Positions 58,301-60,500 of a stretch of DNA of 64,000 nucleotides are shown here, in pieces. The notes beneath the pieces were generated by a model. It was given only the letters and a program-made list of their open reading frames with translations. It was not told the origin of the DNA and did not search any database. The position numbers and the translations under genes are program-made. The stretch is from Sweltsa coloradensis. Taxonomy: Eukaryota; Arthropoda; Insecta; Plecoptera; Chloroperlidae. The DNA lies in assembly GCA_024449915.1 (NCBI GenBank), contig JAMZAV010001462.1, positions 124,001 to 188,000 of the forward strand, given 5' to 3'. The number at the start of each line of letters is the position of its first letter. Position 1 is the stretch's first letter.

Positions 58301-60196
58301 CATCAGTAAGATCCGCGGCCACTTGCCGCCGAGCTGTGACGTCACGTGTGTGTTCCCTATTTTTTCAGTGATTTAAAAAAAAAAATAAGTTTAATAAGTT
58401 TTTTATTTTATATTGAAATTATGAAAACCTTGTTGCAGTTTGTTCACACATTAAATATGTTTAGTAAAAACCTAGACAAAAATTTAAAAAAGGTAAAGTC
58501 TGTTCTAATTTGCATATTTTGTTTATCGTTGCATAGAATATAATTAATTAGGCCTATAACATTATTAAATATAAACATTAGTTTTTATTTTTAGGGCACA
58601 AAACAGTACCGGTAAAGTTATGGTAGGTAGGCCCTACAGAGATCCCACGCACACTAAAAACTTGAAAAAAGCTCATCCATCAACGCGACGGGACTTAAAC
58701 GTTTTCCTAGTAAACCTTTAACGTCACTATTTTAAATATAGGCCTACCTAAAGGAATTTCAACGAAAAAGTAGGCCTACTTTTGCTTGAAATAGCGACGT
58801 TGGATTAAATTAAATGGATTAAATTACAAGATTTATAGAATAATGTAAGGTAAGAAAGGATTTGAGAAAGGCCTAAGTATTAATAAAGTAGTGCTAAGCA
58901 GGTTGAACATATGGGAAAATGAAGTAGCCTATGCATTGTTAGGTAGCTGAGTAGTAGGTCTAAATAAATATTATGTAAAATCCTAGTATGATAGTGTAAT
59001 TTTAATTTTTAAAGTGTTTTCAAGTTGTTTGTTGTAATTGATGTTGTGTACCCCTAGTAGTTGTATGCTATAAATGTGATGTAAGATGTAACGAAATGGC
59101 TAGGCCTAGAATGAGCCAGAAATAAAGAAATACAAAGAAATACAATACAAAAGGTTTTGAAGTTTTTTTTTCAACTAGGTCTATAGCTTAATAGCAAAAG
59201 CGAGATGATTCTATTTTTTTTTTTTATATAATGTTCTTGTCAGGGTAGGCTACTTCCATTACGTAGCTACAGCATCTCTGCATGGCAGGCCTAAATGATG
59301 GCAGACTACAAGCAGTGAAATATGCGAGTGATTAGGCCTAGTAAGAGTAATTAACCAAATAATTGTATCTTTTCAGAGTGATAAGTGTTAATAAATCGTT
59401 AACAATGAGTTATTCTTTATTTATTTCTCATTTGAAGTTGTTTTTCATTGTTTTTATTGAAGGAAAACAGTGTTAAAAACTGGTCCATAGGCTAGGCTAC
59501 CAACGACAGAAGTGCCGAATTTTCAATGCATGAAATCTGGTTCTATCTAGCCCCTAGCCCTAGGCCCACGCTAGGGCCTAGGGGCCTAGGCTACCTAAGC
59601 TAGGCTAGGCCAAACCTTGGTCATCGTATGCTCGAACTTCAAAGGCTTCAGGCGCCTCTTCCATGAAAAGCTCACGCGTGGTTGTCACTATGTTCAAGGC
59701 AAATATAACATCCACTATTACGTCGCATCGCAAGACCTGCCCAGAATGTACTTCTTCAGCTAGTATAATAGCTGTGTTCCGAGAAGCTTCCTTTGTTATT
59801 GCCGACACAATAGCGTGAGTCGAACAGTGCAGATCCACGTCGACATTGATGGGATTTACTTGAACTATGTCAAATCGCGAAGAGGACCTAAAAAGAAGGT
59901 AACAAAATTCAGAATAGGGCGATTTATACACAGCTAGATAGATAAGCTAGATTATAAATAAAATAAATCGCCAGTAGTGAGGTTATGTGCGTCTTCTCAA
60001 CGTGCGAAGGCCCAAGCCGACAGACCACTAACCATTTGTAACAACCACTTTCCGTTACTTCCAAGGTAAAATTACTGGAAAACTGGTTGAATATTGGTAA
60101 CAGCACTCGAGGAACATTTAATTTAGAACCGTTTACGAACACTAGGTAATTTACTAGGCAAAATAAAAGAACTTGAAACCGAGCCGAAACCGCCAT
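2051..60196 (-). CDS. NUP210: NUP210 (gp210) nuclear pore membrane glycoprotein, 10 exons, 3' end off window
   Basis: This is the only host gene seen. Ten minus-strand exons (60033-60196, 59616-59887, 44900-45264, 41958-42259, 34356-34646, 25287-25968, 6222-7397, 5493-5679, 2373-2604, 2051-2237) sum to 3,858 nt, or 1,286 codons in one frame. Every junction has GT-AG borders and matching phase. The translation follows vertebrate NUP210 from end to end, for example [25 protein letters not shown] and [10 protein letters not shown]. Known family role: a type I membrane protein of the nuclear pore, with a large Ig-like lumenal domain in the nuclear envelope, one membrane helix and a short pore-facing tail. 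The visible part is lumenal only: a signal peptide at residues 1 to about 23 and a BIG_2-type domain from about residue 1085. The family is about 1,890 residues long, so about 600 C-terminal residues lie left of the window. No frame damage is seen. Introns 2, 4, 5 and 6 are swollen by mobile elements. Confidence 0.96.
2373..2604 (-). CDS. NUP210: NUP210 exon 9
   Basis: Encodes residues 1147-1223 plus two bases. The acceptor is TTGTGCAG and the donor CAG|GTAGGT. It reads [20 protein letters not shown], then [20 protein letters not shown], matching the vertebrate SQDLVQVEV...APIMRMRTGTQMPIYVTGI segment. Confidence 0.96.
3022..3625. mobile_element. Nested pogo-like MITE (CAGTCAGGGTCATA ends)
   Basis: A 604-bp element with TA duplications (3020-3021, 3626-3627) and roughly 100-bp terminal inverted repeats starting CAGTCAGGGTCATA. 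It is inserted into the element 2875-4384. No transposase. Confidence 0.8.
3703..3875. mobile_element. Short palindromic MITE, nested
   Basis: Inverted arms of about 70 bp begin GAATTC.GAAAATGTG and run through GAACGGTCTGTAGTACGAGC. The centre is GC-rich with repeated GCCGGCC. It lies within the 2875-4384 element. Confidence 0.7.
4562..5260. mobile_element. hAT MITE, perfect 8-bp target duplication CTTATTGG
   Basis: The ends are TAGAGATGTGCAAAAATGG and its exact reverse complement, with CTTATTGG repeated at 4554-4561 and 5261-5268. An 8-bp duplication and this terminus are hAT hallmarks. Inside, GGTGGAGGTGCCGGGT occurs three times (about 4802, 4856, 4977) at uneven spacing. No transposase. 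It lies in NUP210 intron 8. Confidence 0.9.
5493..5679 (-). CDS. NUP210: NUP210 exon 8 (BIG_2 domain start)
   Basis: Encodes residues 1085-1146 plus one base. The acceptor is ATTTCAG and the donor CAG|GTATGC. It reads [20 protein letters not shown], then [13 protein letters not shown]. This is the bacterial-Ig-like group 2 domain known in vertebrate NUP210 near residues 1077-1151. Confidence 0.96.
6222..7397 (-). CDS. NUP210: NUP210 exon 7 (longest coding exon)
   Basis: Encodes residues 693-1084 (392 whole codons, phase 0 at both ends). The acceptor is ATTTCAG and the donor CAA|GTAAGT. It contains [32 protein letters not shown] and a well-aligned lumenal segment ending [11 protein letters not shown]. 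Several NxS/T sequons (NDT, NRT, NIS) fit a glycosylated lumenal domain. In vertebrates this stretch is split into several exons; here it is one unbroken exon. Confidence 0.97.
7590..8018. repeat. P1 left terminal repeat (inverted)
   Basis: The reverse complement of 10582-11011 with few differences, including a T tract at about 7855-7870 that matches an A tract on the other side. It holds a minus-strand hammerhead-like stem-core at 7646-7680. Confidence 0.9.
7646..7680 (-). ncRNA. Hammerhead-like stem-core motif in Penelope end
   Basis: The minus strand reads CTTGAAGAAG, then CCACC, a short loop, GGTGG, then CGAAACGTC. The layout (GA box, hairpin, GAAA) resembles minimal hammerhead ribozymes reported from Penelope-like elements. 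The box is UUGAAGA, not the canonical CUGANGA, so activity is doubtful. Confidence 0.4.
10582..11011. repeat. P1 right terminal repeat (inverted)
   Basis: Inverted partner of 7590-8018. It holds the plus-strand hammerhead-like motif at 10921-10955, where the core has become GAAAAAGTC. Confidence 0.9.
11012..11672. repeat. Dispersed repeat, inverted partner of 17340-17595; otherwise no gene
   Basis: Positions about 11390-11640 match the reverse complement of about 17340-17595: shared ATATATGAGCAGATAAAT, ACACCCCAAACT and CCCTTAAAGATAATTTTGT. The rest of this stretch holds nothing recognisable. Confidence 0.6.
11673..12199. mobile_element. Probable hAT MITE (CAGTGGYGACT ends)
   Basis: The left end CAGTGGCGACTCGTGACC and the right end (reverse complement CAGTGGTGACTAATGTC) are partly matched. 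Flanking 8-mers GTTACTTG and GATACCTG agree at six of eight positions, as expected of an aged hAT duplication. Confidence 0.55.
12325..13103. repeat. Tandem duplication, copy A (period 816 bp)
   Basis: About 780 bp repeated with few changes at 13141-13920. It includes a hammerhead-like motif at 12443-12475, an (AT)n run near 13019-13042 and the start of a tRNA-like repeat unit (from about 13057). Confidence 0.92.
12443..12475 (+). ncRNA. Hammerhead-like stem-core motif (duplicated at 13259-13291)
   Basis: GTTGAAGAGGACT, loop GAAT, AGTCTTCGAAATATCG. It has the same box-stem-CGAAA order as the Penelope ends, with a different but complementary stem. The core departs from the hammerhead consensus. 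Confidence 0.3.
13104..13140. repeat. Fragment of tRNA-like unit S1 between tandem copies
   Basis: TTTAGATAGAAATTAAAAAA followed by GTGACTACACTGGGGTT matches the T-arm side of the S1 units at 16.3-16.6 kb. It stops at the duplication boundary. Confidence 0.65.
13141..13920. repeat. Tandem duplication, copy B
   Basis: Second copy of the unit at 12325. Its S1 portion stops at TGTTA, where a degraded LINE is inserted, and resumes after it at about 16269. Confidence 0.92.
13921..16268 (-). mobile_element. Degraded non-LTR retrotransposon (LINE), GC-rich, many frameshifts
   Basis: On the minus strand, short RT blocks survive in different frames: [14 protein letters not shown] and [10 protein letters not shown] (about 15270-15450), a [10 protein letters not shown] block (about 14890-14920) and a PLLFNVFV block (about 14865-14885). 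The 3' end reads toward AACAACAATAA. TGTTA occurs at both borders (13916-13920 and about 16269), consistent with a target duplication inside a tRNA-like unit. Homopolymer-rich frame breaks are unusually dense, so part of the damage may be assembly error. The exact clade is not resolved. Confidence 0.65.
16269..17160. repeat. Array of tRNA-like (SINE S1) units with an inversion at about 16.8 kb
   Basis: tRNA-like cores lie on the minus strand at about 16306-16375 and 16590-16655 (spacing about 285 bp). They then lie on the plus strand at about 16803-16865 and 17080-17150. The best one has an A-box GATAGCTCAGTTGGTAAGAG and B-box GGTTCAAACCC. Between cores runs a conserved spacer with CCTACTATAAAACCAA. 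The units run head to tail and flip orientation near 16800. Confidence 0.7.
17161..17655. repeat. Dispersed repeat, inverted partner of 11390-11640
   Basis: About 17340-17595 matches the minus strand of 11390-11640. The stretch 17161-17340 is homopolymer-rich and unreadable as a gene. Confidence 0.55.
17659..17733. repeat. (AAT)n microsatellite at the 5' break of the R2-like LINE
   Basis: About 25 AAT units run directly into the truncated R2-like coding region. Confidence 0.95.
17734..20083 (+). mobile_element. R2-superclade LINE (RT plus restriction-like endonuclease), 5' truncated
   Basis: One long open frame (about 17753-19240 and on to 19323) encodes reverse transcriptase: [11 protein letters not shown], motif [17 protein letters not shown], motif [14 protein letters not shown] and motif [10 protein letters not shown] (about 18307). 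A C-x2-C cluster (CRKC, about 19228) follows. After a frameshift near 19240 and a second near 19345, a restriction-like endonuclease domain follows ([19 protein letters not shown] at about 19480-19545). It ends in [17 protein letters not shown] and a stop at 19791-19793. The order RT, zinc cluster, restriction-like nuclease is that of R2/NeSL-type elements. The 3' end is ATAAAA followed by (TAA)n. Only the 5' truncation and two shifts damage it, so it is relatively young. Confidence 0.88.
20086..20147. repeat. (AAT)n shared by two LINE tails
   Basis: About 20 units. On the left it is the 3' tail of the plus-strand R2-like element; on the right it is the (ATT)n tail of a minus-strand LINE. Confidence 0.9.
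20148..21060 (-). mobile_element. CR1/L2-like LINE 3' fragment
   Basis: The minus-strand ORF 20757-21005 reads [20 protein letters not shown], then [11 protein letters not shown] and [14 protein letters not shown], the usual C-terminal RT region of CR1/L2-type LINEs. After a frame break, SKAYY-like and YYIDEYL words follow at about 20520-20545. The 3' end GGAATTACAATAAAGATT joins (ATT)n. It is 5' truncated near 21060. Confidence 0.8.
21296..21375 (-). repeat. LINE 3'-tail fragment with (ATTT)n
   Basis: The minus strand reads CCCACTGAAAATCAGTTATA, then AACTGAGTGGGTAGACTC and a (TTTA)n tail. A related tail lies near 29835-29915. Confidence 0.55.
21510..21760 (-). mobile_element. tRNA-derived SINE S2
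   Basis: The minus-strand head has B-box GGTTCGATTCCCGC and an anticodon-like loop TTCCAAT in a CTGC/GCAG stem. The body has GGAGCCGTCCTAGCAACGA. It matches the plus-strand copy at 42836-43050. Lack of a paired acceptor stem excludes a functional tRNA. Confidence 0.8.
22214..22845 (-). repeat. Degenerate tandem repeat, about four units
   Basis: On the minus strand the phrase AATTTTGTC.GAT...TTGACAT recurs about every 110-200 bp, each time followed by C-rich text. No coding potential. Confidence 0.45.
22846..24437 (-). mobile_element. Helentron-like element A8, split by a foldback
   Basis: The 5' end at 24437 reads TTGGATGAGCGATTCAGCGA on the minus strand. The subfamily A body (CAAACGGGTGGGGCTA and similar) appears at 22846-23008. 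The 1.4-kb foldback at about 23009-24396 interrupts it within the CGGCATAT...GATCTTGATG segment. No 3' end is recognisable. Confidence 0.7.
23009..24396. mobile_element. Foldback element FB1, arms of about 650 bp
   Basis: The left arm (about 23011-23660) and right arm (about 23735-24394) are inverted copies with point changes. The outer ends are TAATCCTGTCAAATAAGAT. The arms contain paired ATGGCGGCC/GGCCGCCAT words. There is no ORF. It is nested in a Helentron-like copy. Confidence 0.88.
24556..25146 (-). mobile_element. Helentron-like element, subfamily B, copy B1
   Basis: On the minus strand it starts TTGAGCGAGCGTATGGCTCG and ends GCTCGCTCAACAACGCG...TTTTCCTAG. The phrase GACCGATTTAGCTGAAAA occurs twice (about 24650, 24888), so it has an internal duplication. 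Confidence 0.8.
25237..25266. repeat. (AATA)n microsatellite
   Basis: Seven or more units, 20 bp from the exon 6 donor of NUP210. Confidence 0.9.
25287..25968 (-). CDS. NUP210: NUP210 exon 6
   Basis: Encodes residues 465-692 (682 nt). The acceptor is TTTTGTAG and the donor GAG|GTAGGC, leaving phase 0. Strong family blocks are [48 protein letters not shown] and [11 protein letters not shown] short (AATA)n run lies just inside the following intron at about 25237-25266. Confidence 0.96.
26118..26182 (+). mobile_element. LINE RT fragment, upstream half of an interrupted copy
   Basis: Encodes [20 protein letters not shown], a common LINE RT segment. It continues at 28374 after the FB2 insertion. 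AATT (26179-26182) is repeated at 28374-28377. Confidence 0.8.
26633..27900 (-). mobile_element. Helentron-like element, subfamily B, copy B2
   Basis: On the minus strand it runs from TTGAGCGAGTGTAGCGAGCG to GCTCGCTCAACAACGCGTCC...TTTTCCTAG. Comparison with the empty FB2 copy shows insertion between two T residues with no target duplication. A hAT MITE is nested inside. Confidence 0.9.
26833..27521. mobile_element. hAT MITE, perfect 8-bp target duplication TCTTCACT
   Basis: The ends are TAGGGTTGCCAAC and reverse complement TAGGGTTACCAAC, with TCTTCACT at 26825-26832 and 27522-27529. Subterminal GTCCGGAATT words recur. No transposase. Confidence 0.92.
28374..29040 (+). mobile_element. LINE RT C-terminal fragment, downstream half
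   Basis: Continues the copy at 26118-26182. A 38-bp stretch is tandemly duplicated near 28378-28440. The ORF 28668-28982 encodes [13 protein letters not shown] and [16 protein letters not shown], a signature tail of several LINE reverse transcriptases. It ends at 28980-28982. Upstream parts are frame-shifted. Confidence 0.85.
29041..30573. other. Intron 5 stretch with small repeat fragments, no gene
   Basis: A minus-strand LINE-tail fragment with ATTT units lies at about 29835-29915, like 21296-21375. A tRNA-like T-arm with B-box GGTTCGATCCC on the minus strand lies at about 30203-30265. At 30339 the words TAGGGGTGTGCGATTAGC resemble a hAT terminus, but no partner end was secured. Confidence 0.5.
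30574..32138 (-). mobile_element. Helentron-like element, subfamily B, copy B3
   Basis: The minus-strand 5' end at 32138 reads TTGAGCGAGCGTCTCCACTT. The 3' end has GCTCGCTCAACAACGCGACG but the CTAG tip has decayed to CTAC. The body repeats GACCGGTTTAGCTGAAAA. It is about 1 kb longer than B1. Confidence 0.75.
32139..32178. repeat. (TTAACCAA)n and poly-C run
   Basis: Three AATTAACC units, then about 16 C residues, directly abutting the 5' end of Helentron-like copy B3. Confidence 0.85.
32210..32700. repeat. Probable SINE/LINE-derived dispersed repeat
   Basis: TTGGATATTGCTAAACGTCTCATATT is shared, inverted, with about 62940-62980. The text CTTTACGTACCATCCGAAAG resembles a repeat common in marine invertebrate genomes. 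Borders unknown. Confidence 0.4.
32701..34355. other. Intron 5 stretch, nothing recognised
   Basis: AT-rich non-coding sequence. No open frame longer than about 65 codons resembles a known protein. A TCGAGTTGAGT/GAGTTCGAG-rich patch near 33545-33620 loosely mirrors 30340-30400. Confidence 0.5.
34356..34646 (-). CDS. NUP210: NUP210 exon 5
   Basis: Encodes residues 368-464 plus two bases. The acceptor is CTTTACAG and the donor AA|GTAAGT. It reads [20 protein letters not shown] and ends [17 protein letters not shown], aligning with the vertebrate LPWQP region. The lumenal Ig-like repeat continues into exon 6 across the 8.4-kb intron 5. Confidence 0.94.
34789..35523 (+). mobile_element. Helentron-like element, subfamily A, copy A1
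   Basis: Begins TTGGATGAGTGAAGCAGACT and ends CTCATCCATCAACGAGAC...GCGTTCGCGAAGCGGCCTAG. The CAAACGGGTGGGGCTACAAC segment is present. It lies just upstream of NUP210 exon 5 in gene orientation. Confidence 0.85.
37500..38283. mobile_element. Insertion inside Penelope-like element P2
   Basis: It begins with a GC-rich inverted patch (GCCGGGCGCCCGCCCGGC), then an A tract and AT-rich text. It separates the RT from the nuclease domain. No clear terminal repeats or target duplication were found, so its type is unknown. Confidence 0.45.
39084..39120 (+). ncRNA. Hammerhead-like stem-core motif at P2 3' end
   Basis: CTTGAAGAT, stem GGGCAG / CTGCCC, then CGAAACGTTGG. Same architecture as P1 with a different complementary stem. 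The first box is non-canonical. Confidence 0.4.
39200..39545 (-). repeat. tRNA-like unit S3 with 290-bp direct-repeat flanks
   Basis: The minus-strand core (39262-39335) has A-box TAGTTCAATTGGTAGAGCTG and B-box GGTTTGAACCCC. The spacer AGGTTTTTAAGCATAAG...GCTTTAAG occurs on both sides (about 39204 and 39494). The locus is therefore just over one unit of a tandem arrangement. Confidence 0.7.
39567..39804. repeat. 238-bp near-perfect palindrome with hammerhead-like cores
   Basis: Arms of 107 bp (39567-39673 and 39698-39804) around a 24-bp loop, with about one mismatch seen. Each arm holds TTTGACAAAGATTGG, loop, CCAATCGAAACGTCAG (minus 39631-39665; plus 39704-39740). This resembles Penelope terminal sequence. 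Confidence 0.93.
39845..39915. repeat. S1 tRNA-like fragment
   Basis: TTAGTACTTTAGACATAAAC and a partial B-box GGGGATTGAACCC match the S1 unit. The A-box half is missing. Confidence 0.6.
39940..41412 (+). mobile_element. LINE (Jockey/CR1-type RT), 5' truncated
   Basis: ORF 39975-40523 carries [20 protein letters not shown] and the catalytic [10 protein letters not shown], then [18 protein letters not shown]. Two later frames (40587-40868, 40852-41046) continue the C-terminal region: [23 protein letters not shown] and FNRLPQEI. The 3' tail is AATAAATAACA then (CTA)n. Two frame breaks and one stop make it inactive. It resides in intron 4. Confidence 0.85.
41413..41738 (+). mobile_element. SINE S1 unit (tRNA-derived) with direct-repeat ends
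   Basis: The core at 41599-41672 has A-box TAGCTCAGTTGGTAAGAGCA and B-box GGTTCAATCCCC. CCTACTATAAAACCAAG occurs at both ends (about 41420 and 41722). The copy is therefore a circular permutation of the tandem unit seen at 16.3-17.1 kb. The anticodon arm is not tRNA-like. Confidence 0.75.
41757..41856. repeat. Short inverted repeat with Penelope-like GAAACGTC text
   Basis: ATTAATGTACTCGGGTTTTT and its complement (AAAAACCGAGTACATTAAT) flank about 55 bp holding ACGTTTCGATAAGATTTCAC. Confidence 0.65.
41958..42259 (-). CDS. NUP210: NUP210 exon 4
   Basis: Encodes residues 268-367 plus two bases. It starts in phase 0 after TTTTAG. Family matches are [41 protein letters not shown] and YEIVVEIYD. 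The donor is CAG|GTTGGC. Intron 4 (7.3 kb) contains the Penelope-like element P2, a LINE and tRNA-like repeats. Confidence 0.95.
42665..42828 (+). mobile_element. FB2 foldback fragment
   Basis: Matches one arm of FB2 (CCTCATTTCGCAAGTGGCGC, ATTTAGCAAACATATCATTC) and stops at SINE S2. Confidence 0.7.
42836..43050 (+). mobile_element. tRNA-derived SINE S2, plus-strand copy
   Basis: Head GTCTCGTGGTGAGCGTCTCT, anticodon-like loop TTCCAAT, B-box GGTTCGATTCC. The body matches the minus-strand copy at 21510-21760, down to TCTGAATCGGCCTTGTTGAT. Confidence 0.82.
43226..43803. mobile_element. hAT MITE with GGGTACCC-rich ends
   Basis: Terminal TAGGGCTGTG / CACAGCCCTA with flanking CTAACAAT and TTAACAAT (seven of eight identical). 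The subterminal GGGTACCCGGGTACCC block occurs at both ends. No ORF of note. Confidence 0.82.
43804..44412. other. Intron 3 stretch, nothing recognised
   Basis: AT-rich non-coding text between the hAT MITE and the TTTTGTCACAT repeat. No repeat borders seen. Confidence 0.5.
44413..44596. repeat. Four spaced copies of a 26-bp motif
   Basis: TTTTGTCACAT, six variable bases, then CCCAACGTG recurs at about 44414, 44452, 44509 and 44569, with unequal spacers. Confidence 0.75.
44900..45264 (-). CDS. NUP210: NUP210 exon 3
   Basis: Encodes residues 146-267 and completes the Gly codon of the GN pair. The acceptor is TTTTGCAG and the donor CAG|GTTAGT, leaving phase 0. Family matches include [37 protein letters not shown] and [19 protein letters not shown]. 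An internal serine run (SGSSSSNN) replaces a polar stretch that also varies in other species. Confidence 0.95.
45265..46395. repeat. Intron 2 start: hairpin cluster and dispersed repeat, no gene
   Basis: About 46000-46130 holds repeated TTCTTAYG-6 nt-CRTAAGAA hairpins. About 46245-46375 is the inverted partner of 59400-59515 (shared ACTTCTGTCGTTGGTA and AACACTGTTTTTCTTCAATA). The remainder is unassigned. Confidence 0.6.
46396..47758. mobile_element. TIR element built on GTAATTGGAAAC motifs, TA duplication
   Basis: Both ends read GGGGTAATGTGGGTAATTGG followed by AAA, flanked by TA. The motif GTAATTGGAAAC recurs about ten times, clustered toward the ends and largely inverted between left and right. 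No transposase is seen. Confidence 0.8.
47797..48568 (+). mobile_element. Helentron-like element, subfamily A, copy A3
   Basis: TTGGATGAGCGAAGCGAAGA at the start; GCTCATCCATCAACGCGGCG and TTAGCGTTTTCCTAG at the end. The CCAAACGGGTGGGGCTACAA segment occurs twice inside. Confidence 0.88.
49222..50012 (+). mobile_element. Helentron-like element, subfamily A, copy A4
   Basis: Same termini as A3, with a long T tract after GCTCGGGTG. It ends GCGTTTTCCTAG, 21 bp before A5. Confidence 0.9.
50034..50791 (+). mobile_element. Helentron-like element, subfamily A, copy A5
   Basis: Nearly identical to A4 and in the same orientation. It ends GCGTTTTCCTAG. No duplicated target at either border. Confidence 0.9.
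50792..53015. other. Interior of the large composite element, no gene
   Basis: Short repeats with GCGACCCTCC, CTCGAACTAA and TTTGGACAACC recur at about 50965, 52250, 52530, 52600 and 52750-52830. No ORF over about 93 codons and none recognisable. A small inverted repeat (CTTCACCTT / AAGGTGAAG) lies at about 51423-51480. Confidence 0.5.
53016..55072. mobile_element. TIR element carrying TTACGGGTGTGACA arrays, ATAG duplication
   Basis: Ends CAGCCATTCCATGT and its reverse complement, flanked by ATAG at 53012-53015 and 55073-55076. The 14-bp motif TTACGGGTGTGACA occurs at 53029, 53211, 53400, 53420 (final bases vary) and 54705 on plus, and at about 54524 and 54548 on minus. A 2,057-bp element with no transposase. 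A 4-bp duplication does not by itself fix the superfamily. Confidence 0.82.
55353..55890 (+). mobile_element. Helentron-like element, subfamily A, copy A6, 3' end displaced
   Basis: The 5' end TTGGATGAGCAAAGCAAAGA and the body through CAACAATAACCTACAATG are clear, but no 3' end follows. A solitary 3' end at 58641-58710 could be its remainder. Confidence 0.75.
55891..57606. other. Intron 2 stretch with minor repeats, no gene
   Basis: ACTTCAAGAA recurs at about 56133, 56210 and 56280 (period near 77), the last two preceded by eight C residues. A GGGGGTAATTGGGG patch lies near 57378-57420, and CCGGTACCGGTACCGGTA at about 57520-57538. No coding sequence. Confidence 0.5.
57607..58357. mobile_element. 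Foldback element FB2, copy b (empty site for B2)
   Basis: Arms start GGGTACACACAACTACGTCA on the left and reverse complement GGGAACACACACGTGACGTC on the right. The centre ATCTAAAATACGC is the uninterrupted form of the site filled by B2 in copy a. Confidence 0.82.
58641..58710 (+). mobile_element. Solitary Helentron-like 3' end
   Basis: GATCCCACGCACACTAAAAA, then GCTCATCCATCAACGCGACG and GTTTTCCTAG. No 5' partner is adjacent. Confidence 0.75.
58711..59615. other. Intron 2 end, no gene
   Basis: Rich in TAGGCCTA words. About 59400-59515 is the inverted partner of 46245-46375. CCTTTAACGTC.CTATTTTAAAT near 58730 is shared with 62155-62240. Confidence 0.5.
59616..59887 (-). CDS. NUP210: NUP210 exon 2
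   Basis: Encodes residues 55-145, completing a Trp codon across intron 1 (145 bp). The acceptor is TTTTTAG. Conserved family words are visible: [20 protein letters not shown], then [11 protein letters not shown]. The donor is G|GTTTGG, weaker than the other donors. Intron 2, which follows, is 14.35 kb and holds most of the elements between 45.3 and 59.6 kb. Confidence 0.95.
60033..60196 (-). CDS. NUP210: NUP210 exon 1 (start codon, signal peptide)
   Basis: Encodes residues 1-54 plus two bases of codon 55. The start chosen is the ATG at 60194-60196, with A at -3 and G at +4. It gives a short N-terminus, a hydrophobic stretch ([13 protein letters not shown]) and a small-residue site VNGS typical of a cleaved signal peptide. 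The mature start then reads [10 protein letters not shown], matching the vertebrate N-terminus. A longer in-frame ATG at 60259 would add a charged leader and is not supported. The donor is G|GTTAGT at 60032-60027. Known: the signal peptide directs the chain into the ER lumen, which is continuous with the perinuclear space. Confidence 0.93.
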
Positions 60197-60500
60197 AATT
60201 TCCACTTTAATGCGGGAATGACTCAGTGCAGTGCAGTACATACAAGTTGTATGACACAACCAATTTTAAGCACTGCAGTATCTACTCGAGTTAAATTATA
60301 CAAGTAGGCGTGGTTTACTGCCCCTCTCAGTAAACTGGGCCTCAAGAGTAATTTTTTGATGTTGTATTGATGCTAATTTAATTTTCCTCCTAACTGAGAA
60401 CTAACTATAATATATTATATGATAATTAATACTTGTTTCCAAAACTGGAATACTTCCCCTTGTAATTTTGTAAAAACTGAGTATTTTACCCCGAAATGAA
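60197..60500 (-). promoter_or_regulatory. Presumed NUP210 promoter and 5' UTR region
   Basis: This is the stretch directly upstream of the NUP210 start codon. No convincing TATA box at a fixed distance is seen. A GC/CACCC-like word (AACCACGCCTAC on the minus strand, about 60304-60316) is the only recognisable element. The call rests on position; the transcription start is not determined. Confidence 0.3.

Noticed and set aside
60194..60259. Upstream in-frame ATG at 60259 as the NUP210 start
   Set aside because: It would put 21 unrelated residues before a good signal peptide. The ATG at 60196 has a better context and matches the family N-terminus.
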